Made by a program: the position numbers and the translations under genes
The notes under the pieces: generated by a model
What the model saw: only the letters and a program-made list of their open reading frames with translations
Database searches by the model: none
Told to the model about the DNA's origin: nothing
From: Desulfovibrio sp. UCD-KL4C
Lineage (GTDB): Bacteria > Desulfobacterota > Desulfovibrionia > Desulfovibrionales > Desulfovibrionaceae
Direction: 5' to 3'
Assembly (NCBI RefSeq): GCF_006210265.1
Contig: NZ_VCNC01000004.1
Location: forward strand, 248,001 to 312,000
DNA length: 64,000 bases
Shown: in pieces, positions 15,875 through 23,809 of the stretch
Numbering within the stretch: the stretch's first letter is position 1
Layout: each line of letters starts with the position of its first letter

Positions 15875-17350
15875 GTGATGGATTCAGTAAACCATTGGGG
15901 AATTTTGTTGGCGGTCATGTTCTACGAAATTGTCGTGATCGTTGGAATCGGGGCTTTTCTAAAGACTCGGGAACGTAAAAGCTCTTCCTGTGAAATAGGC
16001 GGGTTTACTTTAGCCGGGCGAAGTCTTCCATGGCCAGTCGTCGGAGTTACATTGGCCCTGACGGTACTTGGCTCTCCCCATATTTTCGGTGTGCTTGAGA
16101 TGACATGGCATATTGGAGCTGTCAGTGTCTGGTTTGGTCTCGCTCATGTTGTTCTTCTAGTTGTAGCCTGTACGTCCACCGGATTGTGGGCGCGAAGGCT
16201 GAATATTACGACCATGCCGGAAATGTTATCGCTTATTTTCGGGGGAACCCCACGCTTGATGGTAAGTTGTGTCATGGCTGGAATGGTCTGGGGTATTCTA
16301 ACTCTGGAAGCTCAAGGATTGGGAATTATCATTTCCACAATTTCAGGTTTGCCAATTGCCAAGGGAGCTATCATCGGAGGTATGCTTGGAACACTGTATG
16401 TTGTCTTGGCGGGAATGAAAGAAATTGGATGGGTCAATCTGGTTAACTGCTTCATAATGTATGTTGGCCTGATTTTGGCTTTTATATATATTGCTCAGGG
16501 AATTCCTTTCGGTGGTTGGGATGGCGTGGCCGCAGTATATTTGGAACGAGGGCAGGGTTTTATGCTGTCTATGACAGGAACTCCTCAATTGTTGCTTACA
16601 TTTGGGGTGGGAACTGTTTTAGCTACAGTAACATGCCATTCCGTTGCACAGCAGTTGATTCAGCCAGCACTGGCAGCCAAGGATGAAAAAACGATTAAAA
16701 AAGCTCTCTGGCTGGCAGCTCCGCTAAACGGATTTTTTTGTGTCTTTGTAGTCTGTATAGGGCTGGCAGCTAAAATCGATCCAGCCGTGAACTCATTGGG
16801 TCCCAAACTTGCCGGACCTGCTATGTTTATGCACTACCTTCCACCGTGGCTTATTGCTCTTCTTTTCGCTACTTTTCTTGCTGCAGTTCTTTCTAGCTTC
16901 GCCGCATCAGTATTGGCTCCTGCAACAATATTCACCATTGATATCTATAAAAATTTTTTTCGCCCTAATCTATGCGAAAAAGAAGAAGCACTTGTTACAA
17001 GAATTGGCATTGTAGTGCTTGCTGCGCTTGCTATTTTTGCCGCAGGAAACATGCCCCCCATTGTCAGTGCTATCAACTGGCTGTTCGCTTGGATTACGCC
17101 AGTCTTCTTCCTTATTCTTTTTGGTCTTTTCTGGCGTCGCTCTTCGATTGCAGCAACAACAACGTTACTGGTAGCTTGGTCGGTCAATATGCTTTGGAGT
17201 TTTACCTCTCTTGCTGAGGTGCTGGGTGTTGCTGACGTTCCTAACGTCTATCCTGCACTTATTTCCAGCCTTGTTGTATCAATTGTAATGCTGCTTACTA
17301 CACGAACAGAGCCCGGACTTTTCCGTAAACAGATATTCATTACAGCTTAG
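15875..17350 (+). CDS. Sodium:solute symporter (SSS family)
   Basis: 491-residue inner-membrane protein with about 13 hydrophobic segments, of the SSS/SSF fold: FTLAGRSLPWPVVGVTLALT near the start, where family members read F.AGR.LPW, and the conserved core GSPHIFGVLE. SSS members couple Na+ to uptake of carboxylates, sugars, amino acids or vitamins. It is the first gene after a perfect sigma-54 promoter and is followed at 12 bp by two tiny membrane-protein genes. Within this island it probably imports the substrate of the transhydroxylase pathway. The substrate itself is not deducible. Confidence 0.88.
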   Translation: MMDSVNHWGILLAVMFYEIVVIVGIGAFLKTRERKSSSCEIGGFTLAGRSLPWPVVGVTLALTVLGSPHIFGVLEMTWHIGAVSVWFGLAHVVLLVVACTSTGLWARRLNITTMPEMLSLIFGGTPRLMVSCVMAGMVWGILTLEAQGLGIIISTISGLPIAKGAIIGGMLGTLYVVLAGMKEIGWVNLVNCFIMYVGLILAFIYIAQGIPFGGWDGVAAVYLERGQGFMLSMTGTPQLLLTFGVGTVLATVTCHSVAQQLIQPALAAKDEKTIKKALWLAAPLNGFFCVFVVCIGLAAKIDPAVNSLGPKLAGPAMFMHYLPPWLIALLFATFLAAVLSSFAASVLAPATIFTIDIYKNFFRPNLCEKEEALVTRIGIVVLAALAIFAAGNMPPIVSAINWLFAWITPVFFLILFGLFWRRSSIAATTTLLVAWSVNMLWSFTSLAEVLGVADVPNVYPALISSLVVSIVMLLTTRTEPGLFRKQIFITA

Positions 17351-17362
17351 CGAGGTTCCTTT

Positions 17363-17476
17363 ATGTTATTTTGGCATATGTTCGGCAGCGTTGCTGTCTG
17401 CATCATCATACTTGTATCGGTAGGCCTCACCCTTTCACATATTCTGGGTGAAAAAGATAAACAGGAAAATAAATAA
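17363..17476 (+). CDS. 37-residue single-span membrane protein
   Basis: Very short gene starting MLFWHMFGSVAVC, with one hydrophobic segment (VAVCIIILVSVGLTLSHIL) and a charged C-terminus (GEKDKQENK). CGAGG precedes the ATG. It lies 12 bp after the symporter stop and 10 bp before another tiny membrane-protein gene. Size and position resemble small accessory subunits of SSS/DASS-type symporters. Function inferred only. Confidence 0.6.
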   Translation: MLFWHMFGSVAVCIIILVSVGLTLSHILGEKDKQENK

Positions 17477-17486
17477 AGGGGTTACT

Positions 17487-17630
17487 ATGCTTACTCAGCA
17501 TTGGATGATGATGGTTATGGGAATAATGGCTCTCTTTGGCGGTATAGGCGTTCTCGGAATGATATTCAAAAAGAAAAAATCAGGAGACCGGCAAGCTGAA
17601 GCCTGTTCATGCATAAAATTTACGCGGTAA
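17487..17630 (+). CDS. 47-residue single-span membrane protein, Met-rich
   Basis: Starts MLTQHWMMMVMGIMALFGGIG: one methionine- and glycine-rich span followed by KKKKSGDRQAEACSCIKF, a basic cytoplasmic tail with a CSC pair. AAAGGGG precedes the ATG. It follows the 37-residue protein by 10 bp and belongs to the symporter operon. Probably a symporter accessory peptide. The CSC motif might bind a metal. No family recognised. Confidence 0.55.
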   Translation: MLTQHWMMMVMGIMALFGGIGVLGMIFKKKKSGDRQAEACSCIKFTR

Positions 17631-17640
17631 ACTTAAGTAG

Positions 17641-18417
17641 TTATTTGCGGGGAGAAAATACGTAGCTGGAAATTGAATCTGCTGCCATCCTTACCTTGGC
17701 AATGATTTCGGATTTCGGATTGTTGAGATCAAGGCTCATGTCCATTGCAACGACAGCTCCTGCAGGAAGGCCATCGTAACCGAAAAAGGGGACGGCAACG
17801 GCGTTTACGCCGATCTGGGTTTCTTCAAGGTCCGTTGCGTAACCCTTTTTGCGTACGTTTTTCAGATTCGCAAGAAATGTTTCTGTATCGGTAATAGTAC
17901 TGGGAGTAAGCGGAAACATTCGTTCATTTAATATTGGGGATAAATCCTCCTGTGCAACGTGGGCTAATGTCGCTTTGGAACCGGCAGCAGCAAACCACGG
18001 CATAACATCTCCCAGCGCACCGGCAAAAGATTTTACCCGGTGTCCCTTTAGAGCGAAAAGAAGGATATTTTTCATACCTGAAAAAAGCTCTAAGGTTACG
18101 CCGCATCCTGTTTCTTCGCAGAGTTTTTCTAAATGAGGGCGGGTGTGTTCAAGAAGAGTTCCTGAACGTAAGGAGTGAGTAAGGGACGCCCCCAAGGCTA
18201 ATACTGTCCCTCCAAGGGATACCCGGCTGCTGTCCAGTTCATACCGCAACATGCCGTGTTCAACCAGAGTCCGAACCGTGCGGTGGACAGTGGGGCGTTT
18301 GAGACCCAGTTCTAGGCTTATTTCATTTATTGAGGCGGGACGATTTTCCTTCTCAAAGAAGCGTAAAATTCTGACGGCCTTACTAATAGCATTGTTTTTT
18401 AAGTTTTCCATATTCAC
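17641..18417 (-). CDS. IclR-family transcriptional regulator
   Basis: 258 residues: N-terminal winged HTH (about 12-70, INEISLELGLKRPTVHRTVRTLVEHG) and a C-terminal IclR effector domain (LEKLCEETGCGVTLE... GVNAVAVPFFGYDGLPAGAVVAMDM), which binds small organic acids or aromatics in family members. It is convergent with the symporter operon and divergent from the transhydroxylase genes, with a perfect palindrome between. It most likely controls the transhydroxylase operon in response to an aromatic or carboxylate ligand. The alternative start two codons in makes little difference. Confidence 0.92.
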   Translation of the reverse strand: MNMENLKNNAISKAVRILRFFEKENRPASINEISLELGLKRPTVHRTVRTLVEHGMLRYELDSSRVSLGGTVLALGASLTHSLRSGTLLEHTRPHLEKLCEETGCGVTLELFSGMKNILLFALKGHRVKSFAGALGDVMPWFAAAGSKATLAHVAQEDLSPILNERMFPLTPSTITDTETFLANLKNVRKKGYATDLEETQIGVNAVAVPFFGYDGLPAGAVVAMDMSLDLNNPKSEIIAKVRMAADSISSYVFSPRK

Positions 18418-18507
18418 CGTAACCTATAGATAAAATTTGTTTTTTAGTTAAAAAGGAAACTGTTTTAAAGTTGTAAGCAGTCGCCTTCTTTAGGTTGTAT
18501 CCACTAT

Positions 18508-18524
18508 ATGGACATAGTGTCCAT
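18508..18524. promoter_or_regulatory. Palindromic IclR-type operator
   Basis: ATGGACA-TAG-TGTCCAT, a perfect 17-bp palindrome whose AT-rich flanks (TAT/ATA) extend the dyad. It lies between the divergent IclR gene and the transhydroxylase start, about 100 bp from each. Confidence 0.7.
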
Positions 18525-18626
18525 TATATGGGTGAGAGGAAATATAAACACCAGTTACTTTCTGGTCAACAGGTTCCCTCGTTTAAAGCGAAGGTGACCG
18601 GTCAACATGAAACAAAGGGAGTTCAT

Positions 18627-21617
18627 ATGAGGTATTCTTCAGCCATGGCTGAAAAAGTTGCCAAGGCGAAAATGAAAACCTTGTTCTTCGGCCTTACTGC
18701 TGCGATTAAAGTGGCCGGGGCCCGAAGTGAAACAATTAAAAAGCTCATAAGCAGCAAGAATTGCGTGGTTCAGATCGAACTACGTGATAAAACCTGGGGG
18801 CGTTGGTTTTCATTTAAGGACGGTAAGGTTTCTTCTGGAAGAGGAATTCACGAAAATCCCGATGGGATATTGCTTTTCGATTCTGCTCGTGAAGCTGTGC
18901 GGTTAATGAATCCTTTCCCGGATTTCAATACTCGTTTGCAGTTTATTCACATGGCAAAGAACTTTAAGACTGATTCGCGTGGCGATGATGAAGTTTTACT
19001 GTTCTTCTCCCAACTAACAGCTGAAATCATTGATCTTCAGTTTTCTAAAATCGGCACACCCATGAAGGACGGCACTACCCGATTTGTAAACAACACAAAT
19101 GCAGGGCCGGTGTTTGTATACGTTAAGGATGACAAGATCATCCGTATCACCCACATCGAATTCGATGATAAAGATGCTGATCCGTGGACCATTAAGGCAC
19201 GGGGTAAAAGTTTTACTCCCCCCCGCAAAACAAGCGTTAACTCCTACACGTCGGGCATTAAATCGACTATCTATTCAGATAAACGACTATTGTATCCCAT
19301 GAAACGGGTGGACTTTGACCCGAAGGGCGAACGGAATCCACAAAATCGCGGTATTTCTGAGTACGAACGAATTTCGTGGGAAGAGGCAGCCACCATCGTA
19401 GCGGATGAGATTCAGCGGGTTAAGAAGGAACACGGTCCCGGTTCCATAATGAACGGGTCCGGATCCCATCATACATGGGGCAACCTCGGATATTGGCTTT
19501 CCGCCCGTCGTCGTTTCTTCAACATTATCGGTTGCACCTACGTAGACCACAACCCCGACAGCTGGGAAGGCTGGTTCTGGGGTGCTTCCCATCATTGGGG
19601 CAACACAATCCGCAACGGAGCTCCGGATACGTATTCTACAGTTGAAGACCTGCTTCAGAATGCTGAAATGGTGGTTTTCTGGTCAAGTGACCCTGAAGCA
19701 ACTTCGGGTGTTTATGGTGCGCAGGAAGGTACAGTGCGCCGCATGTGGGCCAAGGAATTGGGCATCCCCTGCGTGCACATTGATCCGTTCTATAACCATA
19801 CCGCTGCGCTCATGGGCGGCAAATGGCTGGCCCCGCGTCCTGCAACAGGTAACGCGCTGGCACTTGCTATCGCCTACGTCTGGATCACAGAGAACCTGTA
19901 TGACAAATGGTTTGTAGAAAACCGTACTACAGGATTCGAAGAGTGGCGTGATTATGTGCTTGGTAAAGAGGATGGCATTCCTAAGACTCCGGAATGGCAG
20001 GAAGGAGAATCTGCGATTCCTGCCAGAGAAGTTAGAGCTCTAGCACGCCAATGGGGTTCGAAAAAAACGTATCTCTCCTGTGGAGGTATTCAGGGATTCG
20101 GTTCAGCCTGCCGTTGCGCAACAGGTGTAGAATGGGCTCGAAGCATGGTTTATCTTATGGCTATGCAGGGTATCGGTAAGCCCGGTGTAAACATGGGATG
20201 TCTCCAGCAAGGCACGCCGGTAGACACTCGCTTTTTCTTTCCCGGGTATTCTGAAGGTGGCCTCTCCGGTGATCTCGCGGGTACGGGGTTGATGATCAAC
20301 ATGTATCAGCGCATGCCCCAGCTCATGACTCTTAACACCGTCAAACAGAGCGTGCCGCGACTTCAGATTCCTGAGGCCATACTGAACGGTGAAACCACTG
20401 GATATCCAACTGATCCTTCAACTATTCGCGGGCAGTTTTTCCCTATCAAATACCCTTCACCTGGGCATTCCAAGGTTAAGCTTTACTGGAAGTACGGCGG
20501 GTCTCACTTCGGGACCATGTGCCATACCAACCGCTATGCCGACATGTATCGCAGCTCAGAGCTGGAATGTGTCATCAACCAGTCCATTTGGATGGAGGGC
20601 GAAGCGCAGTTTGCTGATATCATTTTGCCTGTATGTACCAACTTCGAACGGTGGGACATCGGCGAGACCGCCAATAGCGGTGGCTATATTCACCACAGCT
20701 ATACGCAATGGAACCATCGCACGATGACCATTCAGCATAAGTGTATAGAACCATTGGGAGAATCAAAGTCCGACTACGAAATTTTCGCAACCATTGCCGC
20801 AAAACTTGGATTGGGAAGTTATTTCACTGAAAACAGTACGGAACTTGATTGGTGTAAACGTCTATTTGACGCAACAGACCTTCCTACAGTCACATCATGG
20901 CGTGATTTTCTAAAGAAGGGCTACTATGTCGTTCCCGCTCCGTGTGAAGAACGTCGTGATCCTGTTTCTTGGAATTGGTTTTACGAAGGCCGTACCAAGG
21001 ATGTGCCGGAAGTGAGCCCGCTGCCAGCTGATTACTCTGGGAAGTTCCGCGAAGGGTTGCAGACCCAGAGCGGTAAGATCGAATTCGTTTCGACTAGTTT
21101 AACCCAGTATGATCCCGACGATCCGGAACGTCCGCCTATGTCAAAATATATCCCGGCATGGGAAGGCCATCATTCCGCGGATTACAAGCGTTTTCCCCTG
21201 CAGCTGATCTCTCCGCATAATCGGTACAGCTTCCATACCATGCAGGATGGTAAGGACTCATGGCTCAATGACATTAAGGATCACCGCGTTGAAGTTGATG
21301 GCTGGCACTATTGGATTATTCGTCTCAATCCTGCCGATGCTCAGGCTCGTGGCATAGCGCACGGTGATCTGGTTGAAGCATATAATGATCGTGGATCGGT
21401 CATTCTTTATGCTTTCCTTACCGAACGTATTCCGGCTGGAACAGTTCATTCATATGAATCTTCAGCCATATACGCCCCCATAGGCGAGCCCGGTAAGTCT
21501 CCGGATCGCGGAGGGTGCGTCAATATACTTACGCCGAGTCGGTCCATGGTAAAGAAATCACATTCCACGGCCAGTAACTCGTGTCTTATCGAAATTCGTA
21601 AATGGGAAGAAGATTAA
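18627..21617 (+). CDS. Pyrogallol-type transhydroxylase large (Mo) subunit with N-terminal SCP2-like domain
   Basis: 996-residue DMSO-reductase-family enzyme. From about residue 150 it closely follows the transhydroxylase of Pelobacter acidigallici (AthL): GPVFVYVKDDKIIRITH, TFTPPRKTS-like FTPPRKTS, SSHHxWGN-like GSHHTWGN, and DHNPDSWEGW, whose serine is the Mo ligand in AthL. AthL is about 875 residues. The extra N-terminal ~150 residues (VVQIELRDKTWGRWFSFKDG...NPDGILLF...GDDEVLLFF) resemble an SCP2 sterol-carrier-like domain. No Tat signal, so cytoplasmic. Start at 18627 follows AAAGGGA. It abuts the FeS subunit gene. The natural substrate is probably a polyhydroxylated ring, but I cannot confirm pyrogallol. 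Confidence 0.88.
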   Translation: MRYSSAMAEKVAKAKMKTLFFGLTAAIKVAGARSETIKKLISSKNCVVQIELRDKTWGRWFSFKDGKVSSGRGIHENPDGILLFDSAREAVRLMNPFPDFNTRLQFIHMAKNFKTDSRGDDEVLLFFSQLTAEIIDLQFSKIGTPMKDGTTRFVNNTNAGPVFVYVKDDKIIRITHIEFDDKDADPWTIKARGKSFTPPRKTSVNSYTSGIKSTIYSDKRLLYPMKRVDFDPKGERNPQNRGISEYERISWEEAATIVADEIQRVKKEHGPGSIMNGSGSHHTWGNLGYWLSARRRFFNIIGCTYVDHNPDSWEGWFWGASHHWGNTIRNGAPDTYSTVEDLLQNAEMVVFWSSDPEATSGVYGAQEGTVRRMWAKELGIPCVHIDPFYNHTAALMGGKWLAPRPATGNALALAIAYVWITENLYDKWFVENRTTGFEEWRDYVLGKEDGIPKTPEWQEGESAIPAREVRALARQWGSKKTYLSCGGIQGFGSACRCATGVEWARSMVYLMAMQGIGKPGVNMGCLQQGTPVDTRFFFPGYSEGGLSGDLAGTGLMINMYQRMPQLMTLNTVKQSVPRLQIPEAILNGETTGYPTDPSTIRGQFFPIKYPSPGHSKVKLYWKYGGSHFGTMCHTNRYADMYRSSELECVINQSIWMEGEAQFADIILPVCTNFERWDIGETANSGGYIHHSYTQWNHRTMTIQHKCIEPLGESKSDYEIFATIAAKLGLGSYFTENSTELDWCKRLFDATDLPTVTSWRDFLKKGYYVVPAPCEERRDPVSWNWFYEGRTKDVPEVSPLPADYSGKFREGLQTQSGKIEFVSTSLTQYDPDDPERPPMSKYIPAWEGHHSADYKRFPLQLISPHNRYSFHTMQDGKDSWLNDIKDHRVEVDGWHYWIIRLNPADAQARGIAHGDLVEAYNDRGSVILYAFLTERIPAGTVHSYESSAIYAPIGEPGKSPDRGGCVNILTPSRSMVKKSHSTASNSCLIEIRKWEED

Positions 21618-21618
21618 T

Positions 21619-22479
21619 ATGCAGCAGAACAAAGAATCAAAAACGGCAAAGTGGCATATCATTGTTGACGTTGAAAAATGTGAAAACTGCAACAACTGCT
21701 ATATGACTCTGCTGGACGAATATGTTGATAATGAATTCTCCGGTTACAGTGCTTCCTGCCCCAGGCACGGACATCACTGGATACAGCTGGATACTCATGA
21801 ACGCGGTTCAGGCTCTCTTCTGGATGTGGCCTACCTTTTTACCACCTGCAACCAGTGCGCAAATCCGGCCTGTGTAAAGGCAGCCAAAGATGGAGCTGTT
21901 TACATGCGTAAAGACGGGATCGTAATGATTGACCCCCAAAAGGCTAAGGGCCGGAAAGAATTGGTCAAGGCATGTCCATACGGCCACATCTGGTGGAATG
22001 AGGAAAAGGAATTACCGCAGAAATGGAACTGGGATGCGCATCTGCTTGACGCGGATTGGAAAGAACCTCGCCCTATTTCAGTTTGCGCAACAGGCAGTCT
22101 TAAGTCTGTGAAGGTTACTGATGTTGAAATGAAAACTCTTGCCGAAAAAGAAGGGCTTCAGGTTCTTCATCCCGAATACGGCACATTTCCACGAGTTTGG
22201 TACAGAAACCTCTACCGCTATACCCACGAGCATATCGCTGGCAGCGTAGCCATGGTAGATAACGGTGTTGAGGACGTGGTCGAGGGGGCCACTGTGAAAT
22301 TAAAGAAAAATGATAAAGAAATAGCAACTGTCATTGCTGACATGTTCGGTGATTTCAAATTCGACGCCATTGAGCCCGATTCCGGTGAGTATACCATTAT
22401 CGTCTCCCATAAAGATAAAGAAACACAACATTCGGTTATTATGGGAACCAGTAAAAACGTAGGCGTTATCCTATTGTAG
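21619..22479 (+). CDS. Transhydroxylase small (iron-sulfur) subunit
   Basis: 286-residue electron-transfer subunit. It carries Cys groups for [4Fe-4S] clusters (CENCNNC near residue 20, CNQCANPAC near 85, CPYG near 115). The C-terminal ~80 residues (GSVAMVDNGVEDVVEGATVKL...) form a Cna-B-like beta domain, the arrangement known from AthS. It begins 2 bp after the large subunit stop, so the two are translated together. The AthS-type C-terminal domain supports the transhydroxylase assignment over other DMSO-reductase family members. Confidence 0.88.
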   Translation: MQQNKESKTAKWHIIVDVEKCENCNNCYMTLLDEYVDNEFSGYSASCPRHGHHWIQLDTHERGSGSLLDVAYLFTTCNQCANPACVKAAKDGAVYMRKDGIVMIDPQKAKGRKELVKACPYGHIWWNEEKELPQKWNWDAHLLDADWKEPRPISVCATGSLKSVKVTDVEMKTLAEKEGLQVLHPEYGTFPRVWYRNLYRYTHEHIAGSVAMVDNGVEDVVEGATVKLKKNDKEIATVIADMFGDFKFDAIEPDSGEYTIIVSHKDKETQHSVIMGTSKNVGVILL

Positions 22480-22526
22480 TAATTGTTCGTACTACCCGAA
22501 CGGCCACACCCTATACCTCCCTATGT

Positions 22527-22546
22527 CCGCCCTCTTTGGAGGGCGG
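22527..22546 (+). terminator. GC-rich hairpin after the FeS subunit
   Basis: Perfect 8-bp stem CCGCCCTC / GAGGGCGG with a TTTG loop, but without a T run. Possibly an attenuator or processing site before the MFS gene. Confidence 0.5.
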
Positions 22547-22610
22547 GCTGCGAGGGGACAGAATGACGGCCCAATTTTATACATACTAAATATAATTGAG
22601 AGGACATAAA

Positions 22611-23798
22611 ATGAATAAAGCAATCAGAACACCTGATTCCCCTTATGCATGGTGGATGTTGGCGGTGGTGTTTTTTGTAGGTATTGCCGCACCAATCAAC
22701 CAATTTAAAGTTCCTCCTATGATGCAGCAACTCTGCACCAGTCTGGACGTTTCACTGGCTACCGCCGGCTGGCTGATGTCGGTTTTTTCGCTTGTCGCGA
22801 TTATCCTGGCCCTGCCTGCCGGGTTTATCATTCGTAAAATCGGCATCAAGACTGCAGGTACAATTGCAATGCTTGCCTTTATCGCAGGTTCTTTTATGGG
22901 CGTTTATTCCACCTCTCCCGTCATGCTGCTGGGAAGCCGTGTAATTGAAGGGCTGGGTATGTGCCTTATTGCTATCGTTGGCCCGGCTGCTATCTCCTAC
23001 TGGTTTACACCCGCAAAGCTCGGTACAGCTATGGGGCTTTGGGGGGCATGGGTTCCGCTCGGATTGGTTATAATGTTCAACGTAGCTCCGCATATTGGAG
23101 CCAGCGACTGGCATCCTGTCTGGTGGGCAAGTACCGGCTACGCTGTTTTTGCTCTTTTCCTTTTTGTTTTCTTTTTCCGTATGCCGACAGAAGGAGTTAA
23201 GAAGAATGAAGAAGATGCTCCTACCATGGGATCTATCTTCAGCAAATTGCGTATTCGCGATATTTGGCTGCTGGCTTTCGCATTTCTGGCTCAGAACGTC
23301 TGCCAGATAACCATCAATTCATTTATGCCCACTTTCATGCAGACCAACTTGGCAATGAGTCCGGCAAAAGCCGGTTTTACGGCTAGTCTGCTCATGATGA
23401 TAAGCATGGTGTCAGGAGTATTGGCCGGAGTCTGGTCCGACAGGATTAACTCCCGTAAAAAACCTATCATTATTGCGCTGATAGCTCTGGCTGTTCTTAT
23501 GATTTGTCCGTTTTCTCTGCCGGCTGAATACATGACAGCATATATGCTTACCCTCGGTATTTTTGTCGGTATTATTCCTACATGCGTGTTCGCGGCCGGT
23601 CCTGAAATCATGGGTAGTCCAGAAGATGCCGGAATCGGTTTGAGTGTTGTTGCACTCGGACAGAATCTTGGGATGTTTTTCGGACCTGGAATATACGGTA
23701 TGTGTATTGAACAATTAGGATGGGTTACGGCTGGTTACTGCATCATCCCCGTTCTTGTTCTTGGAATTATCGCAACTTTGATGATGCGTATTAAGTAG
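22611..23798 (+). CDS. MFS transporter
   Basis: 395-residue inner-membrane protein with 12 predicted spans, of the major facilitator superfamily (NarK/NNP- or OFA-like in appearance: APINQFKVPPMMQQL...GWLMSVFSLVAIILALPAGFIIRKIG, with the loop-2 basic motif). ATG at 22611 follows GAGAGGA. It sits between the transhydroxylase and the FmdE-MoeA gene on the same strand. Probable role: uptake or efflux of the aromatic substrate, or of an oxyanion. A molybdate role is not supported by any motif I can see. Confidence 0.85.
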   Translation: MNKAIRTPDSPYAWWMLAVVFFVGIAAPINQFKVPPMMQQLCTSLDVSLATAGWLMSVFSLVAIILALPAGFIIRKIGIKTAGTIAMLAFIAGSFMGVYSTSPVMLLGSRVIEGLGMCLIAIVGPAAISYWFTPAKLGTAMGLWGAWVPLGLVIMFNVAPHIGASDWHPVWWASTGYAVFALFLFVFFFRMPTEGVKKNEEDAPTMGSIFSKLRIRDIWLLAFAFLAQNVCQITINSFMPTFMQTNLAMSPAKAGFTASLLMMISMVSGVLAGVWSDRINSRKKPIIIALIALAVLMICPFSLPAEYMTAYMLTLGIFVGIIPTCVFAAGPEIMGSPEDAGIGLSVVALGQNLGMFFGPGIYGMCIEQLGWVTAGYCIIPVLVLGIIATLMMRIK

Positions 23799-23809
23799 TT
23801 GAGAAAAAA

